A stretch of 12,391 bases of DNA. It comes from Clostridiales bacterium. Its GTDB lineage: Bacteria > Bacillota > Clostridia > Lachnospirales > WRAX01. The DNA is taken from NCBI GenBank assembly GCA_031277155.1, contig JAITMW010000133.1:1-12391 (forward strand). Direction: 5' to 3'. The notes beneath the pieces were generated by a model, which saw only the letters and a program-made list of their open reading frames with translations, was not told the origin of the DNA and searched no databases. This document shows, piece after piece, positions 1-6,483 of this stretch (the stretch's first letter is position 1; each line of letters begins with the position of its first letter). The position numbers and the translations under genes are program-made.

Positions 1-1568
1 AAGCCCGCCCCGGCGGAGACTTTAAGACTGCGAATGGTAATGACAAAGCCCTCGGGGGCGCAGCGCAGGTCGGCGTTGTCGCTAAAGCTGTATTGGGTTT
101 TGGCCATGCATATGGGCAGACGGCCAAAGCCCAGGCGCTCCAGCTGGCGCGCGATGCGCTTGGCCTCGGGGGTTAAAATCACGCCCTCGCCGCGATAGAC
201 GCGCCGTACAATGGCGTTGATTTTATCTTCGATGGATATGTCGGATTCATAGGCATAGGTCAGCTGACTTTGGCCTTCGCACAGGCGCACCACCTCTTTT
301 GCCAGGGCCTCGCCGCCTTTGCCGCCTTTGCCCCAAACTTCGGACAGGGCCACATTTACGCCCAGCGCGCGGCATCTGTCCTCAATTAGCTGCAATTCTT
401 CCTCGGTATCGGTTGGAAAGCGGTTTATGGCTACAACGGCGGGCAATCCAAAGACTTTTGTAATATTTTCCACATGGCGCAGCAAGTTTGGCAGTCCCGC
501 CTCCAGGGCCTTTACATCCGGCGTGCCCAGCGCGTCTTTTTTTACGCCGCCATGGTGCTTCAGCGCGCGCACAGTGGCCACAATCACCACCGCATCGGGC
601 ACAAGGCCCGCCGCGCGGCATTTGATATCCAGGAATTTTTCCGCGCCCAAATCCGCCCCGAAACCCGCCTCCGTCACGGTATATTCGCCTAATTTCAACG
701 CCATTTTCGTGGCGGTGACAGAATTGCAGCCATGGGCGATATTGGCAAAGGGTCCCCCGTGTATCAGCGCGGGGGTGCCTTCCAACGTCTGCACCAAATT
801 TGGTTTCAGCGCGTCTTTCAGCAGGGCGGCCATGGCCCCCTGGGCCTTTAAATCAGCCGCCGTGACGGGGGCGCCCTCGCGGTTATAGGCCACAATTATG
901 CGGGCAAGGCGGGCTTTTAGGTCGTCAATGTCGCTTGCCAGGCACAGTATAGCCATAATTTCGCTGGCCACCACGATGTCAAAGCCGTCCTCCCGGGGCA
1001 CGCCGTTGGCCTTGCCGCCAAGGCCGTTTACGATAAAGCGCAGCTGGCGGTCGTTCATGTCCAGGGCGCGCTTCCAGGTGATTCTGCGGGTATCAATGTC
1101 CAGCCCATTGCCCTGATGTATGTGATTGTCCAAAAGCGCGGCCAAAAGGTTGTTTGCCGCGCCAATGGCGTGAAAATCCCCTGTAAAGTGCAAGTTTATG
1201 TCCTCCATGGGCACCACCTGGGCATATCCGCCGCCGGCAGCCCCGCCCTTTACGCCGAAAACAGGGCCAAGGGAAGGCTCCCGCAGGGCCACGATGGACG
1301 CTTTGCCTATGGCGCGCAGGGCGTCCGAAAGGCCGACGGTGGTGGTGGTTTTGCCTTCGCCCGCGGGCGTGGGATTGATGGCCGTGACCAAAACCAGCTT
1401 GCCGTCGGGCTTTGCCGCGTTATCCGCCAGATAGGCATAATCAATCTTTGCCTTGTGATTGCCATATTGCTCTAAGTACTTTTCGTCAATGCCCGCCACC
1501 TCGGCAATTTGGCGGATATGGCGCATCTGTGTGGCTTGAGCAATTTCGATATCGGATTTGTATTGCAT
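1..1568 (-). CDS. fhs: Formate-tetrahydrofolate ligase (3' end outside window)
   Basis: The enzyme makes 10-formyl-tetrahydrofolate from formate, ATP and tetrahydrofolate in the cytoplasm, feeding purine synthesis or, in acetogens, the methyl branch of the Wood-Ljungdahl pathway. The visible 522 residues begin MQYKSDIEIAQ and carry the family P-loop TPAGEGKTTTTVGL near residues 67-80, then GVKGGAAGGGYAQV and the segment INLHFTGDFHAI, all hallmarks of this ligase. The frame continues through the left edge in the usual C-terminal sequence (VSAGAG), so only about 35 residues of the roughly 556-residue family length are missing. The ATG at 1566-1568 is chosen because AAGGAGG lies 8 nt before it. 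The gene follows a small lipoprotein gene after 65 nt and shares a one-carbon theme with folD, two genes further upstream. Identification is secure; whether it serves acetogenesis cannot be judged here. Confidence 0.97.
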   Translation of the reverse strand, partial: MQYKSDIEIAQATQMRHIRQIAEVAGIDEKYLEQYGNHKAKIDYAYLADNAAKPDGKLVLVTAINPTPAGEGKTTTTVGLSDALRAIGKASIVALREPSLGPVFGVKGGAAGGGYAQVVPMEDINLHFTGDFHAIGAANNLLAALLDNHIHQGNGLDIDTRRITWKRALDMNDRQLRFIVNGLGGKANGVPREDGFDIVVASEIMAILCLASDIDDLKARLARIIVAYNREGAPVTAADLKAQGAMAALLKDALKPNLVQTLEGTPALIHGGPFANIAHGCNSVTATKMALKLGEYTVTEAGFGADLGAEKFLDIKCRAAGLVPDAVVIVATVRALKHHGGVKKDALGTPDVKALEAGLPNLLRHVENITKVFGLPAVVAINRFPTDTEEELQLIEDRCRALGVNVALSEVWGKGGKGGEALAKEVVRLCEGQSQLTYAYESDISIEDKINAIVRRVYRGEGVILTPEAKRIARQLERLGFGRLPICMAKTQYSFSDNADLRCAPEGFVITIRSLKVSAGAG

Positions 1569-1576
1569 TTTTATTT

Positions 1577-1583
1577 CCTCCTT
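1577..1583 (-). promoter_or_regulatory. Ribosome binding site of fhs
   Basis: AAGGAGG on the minus strand, 8 nt before the ATG at 1568. It is a near-perfect Shine-Dalgarno sequence and fixes the start of fhs. Confidence 0.85.
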
Positions 1584-1589
1584 AATGTT

Positions 1590-1618
1590 ATGGTAGATAA
1601 TGCTTATTCGGTACACAA
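1590..1618 (-). promoter_or_regulatory. Weak candidate promoter for fhs
   Basis: On the minus strand TTGTGT (1613-1618) and TACCAT (1590-1595) are separated by 17 nt in the 65-nt gap between the lipoprotein stop and fhs. Both hexamers are poor matches to the sigma-A consensus, so fhs may equally be co-transcribed with the lipoprotein gene. Confidence 0.22.
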
Positions 1619-1633
1619 AATAGATTTTCACAT

Positions 1634-2107
1634 TTATTCTTGTGGCCTTTCCATCTCAACCCTATTTTCATCAACTACGATGACAGGTGCAGTTGATATT
1701 TGGAACAATTCAAAAGGCGTGTTGCCGTCATAGTAAATGTAGTGCCAACCTTCGTTCCACCAAATGACACTCGTGTCGTTGACATTGAATCTAAACTGAT
1801 GCACGAGCGAATTACCGCTGTAAATATAGTAGGAAGAATGAAATCCAATCCCTACGTTGAGCGGGTCTACCTCATCACCAATAGTTGCACTGTTAAATGC
1901 ACGGACAAAGGCGTCTATTTCATTGCGGTCTGTAATGATTTTTGAATCAGCACCATATGCAGGATTTCCCATTGCCAATACAACTTGGATGGCATCTATA
2001 TCGTCCAGGTTGATTTTATCATCTAAGAGTGCGTTTGAGGTGCTACAGCCGGAAAACATTAACAGCAGCATAATGCTACTTATGCCGACCAATATTTTTC
2101 TTTTCAT
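1634..2107 (-). CDS. Putative small lipoprotein of unknown function
   Basis: A 157-residue protein of no family I recognise. Residues 1-21 form a lipoprotein signal: MKRK, then a hydrophobic stretch ending in FSGC, with Cys21 as the probable lipidation site. The mature part is acidic and rich in aromatic residues, with a cluster WWNEGWHYIYY near residue 120, and looks like a small beta-rich extracytoplasmic domain. It should be anchored on the outer face of the cytoplasmic membrane. The ATG at 2105-2107 is preferred over an upstream in-frame start because an AGGAG site lies just before it and because the signal peptide then begins properly. Base composition is visibly more AT-rich than that of its neighbours, with fewer GC-ending codons, suggesting recent acquisition or relaxed constraint. 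It sits between the folD-acetyltransferase pair and fhs, but nothing in it suggests a folate role. Confidence 0.8.
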   Translation of the reverse strand: MKRKILVGISSIMLLLMFSGCSTSNALLDDKINLDDIDAIQVVLAMGNPAYGADSKIITDRNEIDAFVRAFNSATIGDEVDPLNVGIGFHSSYYIYSGNSLVHQFRFNVNDTSVIWWNEGWHYIYYDGNTPFELFQISTAPVIVVDENRVEMERPQE

Positions 2108-2333
2108 AACTAACACGCTCCTGTACAAACTATAAATTTTCCGCTTGCATAAGCGACGGGAGCAAGCCCCCGCCCTGCTTTGCATAATAATTTTTTTATT
2201 GTGATATAATATAAAAAAGACAATCGCGAAGCGTTTGGCGAAGTTTTTGGCAAATTCTAAAAAAATATGCCTTTATTATAAATCACCCCATTTGCTTTTT
2301 GCAAGCAACAATTTAAGAGCATTTGGCCGGCAT
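2108..2333. other. AT-rich intergenic region
   Basis: The 226-nt gap between the acetyltransferase stop and the lipoprotein start holds no convincing ORF. It contains a 7-nt A run, a short perfect inverted repeat (2292-2308), AT-rich TATATTATAT-like sequence near 2200-2215 and a GC-rich patch near 2155-2180. A promoter for the lipoprotein gene is expected here, but I could not pair a credible -35 with the TATA-like stretch. Confidence 0.5.
2259..2333 (-). terminator. Weak candidate terminator after the acetyltransferase gene
   Basis: Minus-strand transcript: ATGCC directly after the stop (2329-2333) can pair with GGCAT (2267-2271), followed by a run of seven U (2259-2265). A smaller perfect hairpin, TTGCTT-GCAAA-AAGCAA, lies inside the loop at 2292-2308. 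The outer stem is only 5 bp with a 57-nt loop, so this is a low-confidence call. Confidence 0.27.
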
Positions 2334-2798
2334 TTATATTAATTCCTTGCGAAAAAATACAGCCCTCTCGGTTTCAACAAAGCCCAGCCGCAAATGCAAG
2401 TCAAAGCTCTCCGTGTTGTCCAGCAGGCAGTCGCTTAAAATTTCGCGGCAGCCGTTTTCCCGCGCCCAATCTTCGCAAAGGGCGGCGAGGGTGGCGGCAA
2501 TGCCTTGGCCGCGATATGTTGGCTTGACATAAATGGCTTCAAGATAGCCGCAGGTGCCGTCATGCTCCTTGCCGTTTACATATTCGTCGCGCAGCGCGCC
2601 ATGGCAGACGCCAACGGGCGTTTTGTCGTCCATTGCAAGGAAAAATGCCTGCTTTTTGTCCTTAAAGCGCGCCCTGTTTTCGTCAAACAGGCGCAGCTCT
2701 TCATATGTGTCGAATTCATATAATTCGCAGAGCAATTTGGTCAGCGCTTCGATGTCGTCATATCGTCTGGCTCTATAATATATCAGCTTTTCCGTCAT
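2334..2798 (-). CDS. GNAT acetyltransferase, aminoglycoside 6'-N-acetyltransferase-like
   Basis: A 154-residue single-domain GNAT protein that transfers an acetyl group from acetyl-CoA to an amine. The acetyl-CoA binding motif A is clear at residues 86-103 (YLEAIYVKPTYRGQGIAA, with the R/Q-x-x-G-x-G/A core RGQGIA at 96-101). The C-terminal segment SDCLLDNTESFDLHLRLGF (122-140) closely follows the pattern seen in AAC(6')-I aminoglycoside acetyltransferases, so the substrate may be an aminoglycoside-type amine, but related enzymes act on other small amines. The ATG at 2796-2798 is chosen because AAGGAG lies about 8 nt upstream; an upstream in-frame start would add MRRKGVLK without an equally good site. 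The first 26 nt lie inside the 3' end of folD, so the ribosome binding site is within folD and translation is probably coupled to it. Confidence 0.88.
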   Translation of the reverse strand: MTEKLIYYRARRYDDIEALTKLLCELYEFDTYEELRLFDENRARFKDKKQAFFLAMDDKTPVGVCHGALRDEYVNGKEHDGTCGYLEAIYVKPTYRGQGIAATLAALCEDWARENGCREILSDCLLDNTESFDLHLRLGFVETERAVFFRKELI

Positions 2799-3639
2799 TT
2801 TCAACACTCCTTTGCGCCGCACGCAATGTATTTCGCAGAAGCACCGCCCGCGTCATAGGCCCGACGCCGCCCGGCACAGGCGTGATATGCGAAGCAACCT
2901 CCGCAACACTGTCAAAATCAACATCGCCGCAAATTTTGCCGTCTTCGTTTCGGTTTATGGCCACGTCAATGACGACGGCCCCGGGTTTTACCATGTCGGC
3001 TGTAATAAGCCCCGGTTTTCCCACGGCGGCCACCAAAATATCAGCCTGGCGCGTCATGGCGGTTAAATCCGGGGTGCGGCTGTGGCATATGGTCACTGTG
3101 GCGTGGCGATGCAGCAGCAAAAGCGCCTGGGGTTTGCCCACGATATTGCTGCGGCCAACCACCACGCAATGTTTGCCCGCGGGGTCTATGTCATAATGGT
3201 CCAAAATCTCCATCACCCCCGCCGGTGTGCAAGGGGCAAAAACAAAGTCCCCTGTGGTTATTTTGCCCACATTTTCAAAATGAAAGGCGTCTACGTCTTT
3301 TTCGGGCGAAATGGCCTGTATCACCGCTTGCTCGCTATATCCTGCCGGCAGAGGCAGCTGCACCAAAATGCCATGCACATCGGGCCTGGCGTTAAGCTCT
3401 GCAATCAGCGCAAGCAGGGCCGCCTCTCCCGCGTTTGCGTCCAGCGCAAATTCATAACTTGTGATGCCGCAGGCCGCGCAATCCTTTTTCTTGGCGTTTA
3501 CGTAAATGCGGCTGGCCGCGTCGTCCCCCACAATGACAACGGCAAGGCCCGGGGCCCGTTTGCACGCAGCCGCCTGTTTTGCCACCTCGCGCTTTACCCG
3601 GGCCGCAAGAGCCTTGCCGTCCAAAATTATTGCCGCCAT
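2773..3639 (-). CDS. folD: Bifunctional methylene-THF dehydrogenase / methenyl-THF cyclohydrolase
   Basis: FolD interconverts 5,10-methylene-, 5,10-methenyl- and 10-formyl-tetrahydrofolate using NADP(H) or NAD(H). The protein has 288 residues, the usual family length. Key elements are visible: the catalytic Tyr46 and Lys50 in SRIYVNAKKKDC (E. coli Tyr50 and Lys54), the substrate loop ILVQLPLP, the KDVDAFH segment carrying the conserved Asp, the Rossmann motif VVGRSNIVGKP and the signature PGGVGPMT at 256-263. KDVDAFHF differs slightly from the common KDVDGFHP. The ATG at 3637-3639 follows GAGGAGG by 7 nt; an upstream in-frame start adds 12 residues with no family support. A sigma-A promoter lies just upstream and the acetyltransferase gene overlaps its 3' end. 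With Fhs it forms the formate-to-methylene-THF route. Confidence 0.97.
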   Translation of the reverse strand: MAAIILDGKALAARVKREVAKQAAACKRAPGLAVVIVGDDAASRIYVNAKKKDCAACGITSYEFALDANAGEAALLALIAELNARPDVHGILVQLPLPAGYSEQAVIQAISPEKDVDAFHFENVGKITTGDFVFAPCTPAGVMEILDHYDIDPAGKHCVVVGRSNIVGKPQALLLLHRHATVTICHSRTPDLTAMTRQADILVAAVGKPGLITADMVKPGAVVIDVAINRNEDGKICGDVDFDSVAEVASHITPVPGGVGPMTRAVLLRNTLRAAQRSVENDGKADIL

Positions 3640-3673
3640 GTTCCATCCTCCTCGTTTTGAGTCATTTGCAATC

Positions 3674-3702
3674 ATTATACAATAAATGCCGTGTTATGAC
3701 AA
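3674..3702 (-). promoter_or_regulatory. Sigma-A promoter of folD
   Basis: On the minus strand TTGTCA (3697-3702) and TATAAT (3674-3679) are spaced by exactly 17 nt. The -35 element overlaps the last codons of the diguanylate cyclase gene and the expected start of transcription (about 3667) leaves a leader of about 28 nt before folD. It separates folD and the acetyltransferase gene from the exporter operon upstream. Confidence 0.8.
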
Positions 3703-4638
3703 CCCCTCGGCCATTTCCACCCTATCTTTGCCCGCTTTTTTCGCGCGATACAGCGCCCTGTCCGCCTCGTCCACAAAATGCCTCAAACAGCCATATTCAT
3801 AAGGGGTGACGCAGTTTATGCCTATGCTGACTGTCACATGCATGTCTTCGGGCCTTATGCACGGAAAAATGTGGGCCTTAACAGCTGTGCGCAGCCTTTC
3901 CGCCACCACATACGCGCCGAAGGAATTTGTGCCCGGCAAAAGTGCCGCAAGCTCTTCGCCGCCCCAGCGCGCCAGCATGTCATTTGAGCGCAGCAGATTC
4001 CTCTTTATGATGTTTGCGATGGTTTTCAACACGGCATCACCCTGAAGATGGCCATATGTGTCGTTGTAATTTTTGAAATTGTCAATATCAATCATCAAAA
4101 TGCTAAGCAGGCCTTTATCGCGCAAGGCCCGCTGCCATTCGTAATTAAGGCGCGTGTTGAAATAGCGGCGATTAAACAGGCCCGTCAACGCGTCCGTGAT
4201 GCTTAAGAAGTTTATCAGCCTCATTTGGTTTACGATTTGCAGCTGATTTCTCACCCGCAATTTTACGATGGCAGGAGAAAAGGGCTTGTAGATATAATCT
4301 GCCGCGCCTAAAGCCAGCCCCTTTTCTTCGGTGATGACATCGCTAAGCCCTGTGATAAAAACAATGGGGATATCGTCGGTTTCGTACATGTCTTTCAACC
4401 TCGACATCACCTCAAAGCCATCCATGCCGGGCATGATAATATCCAGCAAGATAAGGTCGGGCAAAAGCTCCTTGGCTTGCTCTATGGCCCTTGCTCCGTC
4501 CTTTTCCGCATAAAGCGTATAATCGCTGCCCAAAATTTGCGTCAGGGCGGCAATGTTAAGCACATCATCATCGACAATCATCACTGTGTTTTTCTTGGCC
4601 AATTCCGGCATCACTTGGCCCATCATCCTATTGTCCAT
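3694..4638 (-). CDS. Response regulator with GGDEF domain (diguanylate cyclase)
   Basis: A 314-residue cytoplasmic protein with an N-terminal receiver domain (about 17-135) and a C-terminal GGDEF domain (about 145-312), the PleD/WspR type of architecture with one receiver. Receiver residues are intact: acidic pocket Asp23-Asp25, phospho-acceptor Asp66 in LLDIIMPGMDG, Thr96 and Lys118 in YIYKPF. The cyclase part has LTGLFNRR (151-158), metal-binding IDID (183-186) and active site GGEEL at 226-230, where Leu replaces the usual Phe. RSND (217-220) is the product-inhibition I-site RxxD five residues before the active site. It should make c-di-GMP from two GTP when phosphorylated; the cognate kinase is not in the window. 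The ATG at 4636-4638 begins 15 nt after the exporter subunit gene and has GGGGAT 10 nt upstream, so it is the last gene of the exporter operon. Confidence 0.93.
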   Translation of the reverse strand: MDNRMMGQVMPELAKKNTVMIVDDDVLNIAALTQILGSDYTLYAEKDGARAIEQAKELLPDLILLDIIMPGMDGFEVMSRLKDMYETDDIPIVFITGLSDVITEEKGLALGAADYIYKPFSPAIVKLRVRNQLQIVNQMRLINFLSITDALTGLFNRRYFNTRLNYEWQRALRDKGLLSILMIDIDNFKNYNDTYGHLQGDAVLKTIANIIKRNLLRSNDMLARWGGEELAALLPGTNSFGAYVVAERLRTAVKAHIFPCIRPEDMHVTVSIGINCVTPYEYGCLRHFVDEADRALYRAKKAGKDRVEMAEGLS

Positions 4639-4653
4639 TTTCGCACATCCCCG

Positions 4654-6483
4654 CTAAATTCCCAATATACGGCTTTCCGCCTCTTTTTTGAATTGGTTTG
4701 TGTAGAGATTATAGTAATGCCCGCGTTTGCGCAGCAGCTGGCTGTGTGTGCCTTGCTCCAATATTTTGCCCTCGTCTATCACCAGTATACGGTCACAAAA
4801 GCGTATGGTAGACAGCCTGTGGGCCACAATAAAGCTGGTGCGCCCTTCCAAAATTTTGAAAATGGCGGATTGTATCTTGGCTTCTGTTTGGGTGTCGATG
4901 CTGCTTGTGGCTTCGTCCAGCACAAAAATCGCGGGGTCTTTGATAATGGCGCGGGCAAAGGAAACCAGCTGCTTTTCGCCTGTGGACAGACGCCCGCCGC
5001 CTTCGCCCACGTCGCTGTCAAAGCCTTTTTCCATTTTCATGATGAAATTATAGGCATCCACAATTTTGGCGGCCCGGACAATCTCCTCATCCGTGGCTTC
5101 CAGCTTGCCATAGCGTATATTGTCGCGCACGGTGCCCGAAAACAAATGCGGGCTTTGCAGCACATAGCCCAAATTGGACTGCAACCAAATTTGCGGCCTT
5201 TCGCGATAATCCATGCCGTCAATCAGGATTTGGCCGCTCGTTGGCTCGTAAAATCGGCATAGCAAATTCACAATGGTTGATTTTCCGCTGCCCGTTTCGC
5301 CCACAAGCGCAATCTTTTCGCCGGGGCGCACGTCCAAATCAAAATGCGACAGCACCTTTTCGCCTGTTTTGTAGTGAAACGACACATCCTTGAAGGTGAT
5401 ATTCCCTTTGATTTTATCCCAGGTTTCGGGCTTGGGATTTTCAAAATCACCGTATTTCGCAATTATCTCGTCACTGTCCACCACATCCGGCGCAGCCTCC
5501 AGCAGGGAAACCGTGCGCTCCGCACTGGCTTGGGCGGCCTGCATTTCGCTTAAAACCCGCGCAATTTCCATAACAGGCTCTGACATTTGCATGACATAGG
5601 ACACAAAGATGGTAAGGGTGCCCAGGGATATCACGCCGCCCATCACGGCCCTGCCGCCTTCCCCAAGGATAAGGGCGACGCCGATGCCCGTAAGGGAAAG
5701 CACGATGGGGAAATATACCGCGCCGATGGTGGCGGCCTTTATGCTGGCTTTGCGCATACCGCCGGACAATTCCTCGAATTCTTCAAAGTTTTTTTGCTCT
5801 CGAATAAGCGTCTTCGTGGTCTTTGCGCCCGATATGCCCTCGTTATAGGCCCCGGTTATTTTGCTGTTCAGCTTGCGGCTTTCCCTATGGGCCTTTAAAA
5901 TGCGCTTTTGGAAATATACGGACGCAATAACAAGAAATGGCACAATGGCCAGCATTATTAGCGTAAGGCGCACATCCGTAAACAGCATAAACACAATGAA
6001 AGCCAGCATCATGAAGATGCCGTGGACAATATCCACAACGCCCCATGAGACAATTTCGCCCAGGCGGAAGGTGTCCGACGTGAGGCGCGCCATTATCCAG
6101 CCCACAGGGGTGTTGTCAAAATACGAAAACGAAAGGTTTTGCAGCTTGTGAAAGGCGGCCTCGCGCACGTCGGCGCTGACGTCGGCGTCAATGCGCCCCG
6201 CAAGGAAGATAAACGCAAAGACGGTGACGGCCTGAAACACTATAAGGCCGGCATAAATCGCAATAAAGGCCGGCAGGCTGCTTAAATCCCGCGGCTCTAC
6301 GATATTGTCAATGGCATATCCCGTCATCTGGGGAAAAATTGCCCCAACCACCGCCAGCAGCACCGAAAACAAAAACAACAGCACAAAATTTCTTTTGTAT
6401 TTTGCGCAAAAGCTAAACAATTTTTTCCAGAGGCTGATGTCAAATGACTTTGTATAGTCCTGCTCTTCAAAATAGTTATCCAT
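4654..6483 (-). CDS. ABC exporter half-transporter, BmrD/YheH-like subunit with canonical ATPase residues
   Basis: A 609-residue half-transporter with an N-terminal membrane domain of six predicted helices (about 33-320) and a C-terminal ATPase domain (about 360-595), the usual type IV exporter fold. Walker A GETGSGKST is at 395-403, the Q-loop Gln443, the signature LSTGE at 499-503 (not the standard LSGGQ), Walker B IFVLDE ending in catalytic Glu524, and switch His555. It therefore supplies the catalytic Glu and His of a heterodimer whose other half is encoded just upstream. Such pairs (BmrCD, LmrCD, TM287/288) typically export drugs or lipophilic compounds, but the substrate here is unknown. 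The ATG at 6481-6483 overlaps the upstream stop by 8 nt (ATGGATAA), with AAGGAGAGG about 12 nt before it; an in-frame TTG eight codons earlier is less likely. Coupled translation would keep subunit ratios equal. Confidence 0.93.
   Translation of the reverse strand: MDNYFEEQDYTKSFDISLWKKLFSFCAKYKRNFVLLFLFSVLLAVVGAIFPQMTGYAIDNIVEPRDLSSLPAFIAIYAGLIVFQAVTVFAFIFLAGRIDADVSADVREAAFHKLQNLSFSYFDNTPVGWIMARLTSDTFRLGEIVSWGVVDIVHGIFMMLAFIVFMLFTDVRLTLIMLAIVPFLVIASVYFQKRILKAHRESRKLNSKITGAYNEGISGAKTTKTLIREQKNFEEFEELSGGMRKASIKAATIGAVYFPIVLSLTGIGVALILGEGGRAVMGGVISLGTLTIFVSYVMQMSEPVMEIARVLSEMQAAQASAERTVSLLEAAPDVVDSDEIIAKYGDFENPKPETWDKIKGNITFKDVSFHYKTGEKVLSHFDLDVRPGEKIALVGETGSGKSTIVNLLCRFYEPTSGQILIDGMDYRERPQIWLQSNLGYVLQSPHLFSGTVRDNIRYGKLEATDEEIVRAAKIVDAYNFIMKMEKGFDSDVGEGGGRLSTGEKQLVSFARAIIKDPAIFVLDEATSSIDTQTEAKIQSAIFKILEGRTSFIVAHRLSTIRFCDRILVIDEGKILEQGTHSQLLRKRGHYYNLYTNQFKKEAESRILGI

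Noticed and set aside
2108..2185. N-terminal extension of the lipoprotein to an upstream start
   Set aside because: It would bury the signal peptide behind 26 residues of Arg/Cys-rich sequence; the downstream ATG has a good RBS and gives a proper lipoprotein signal.
2205..2210. TATAAT on the plus strand in the gap before the lipoprotein gene
   Set aside because: The best -35-like hexamer (TTGCAT) is 19 nt away and no plus-strand gene follows; it is probably chance in AT-rich DNA.
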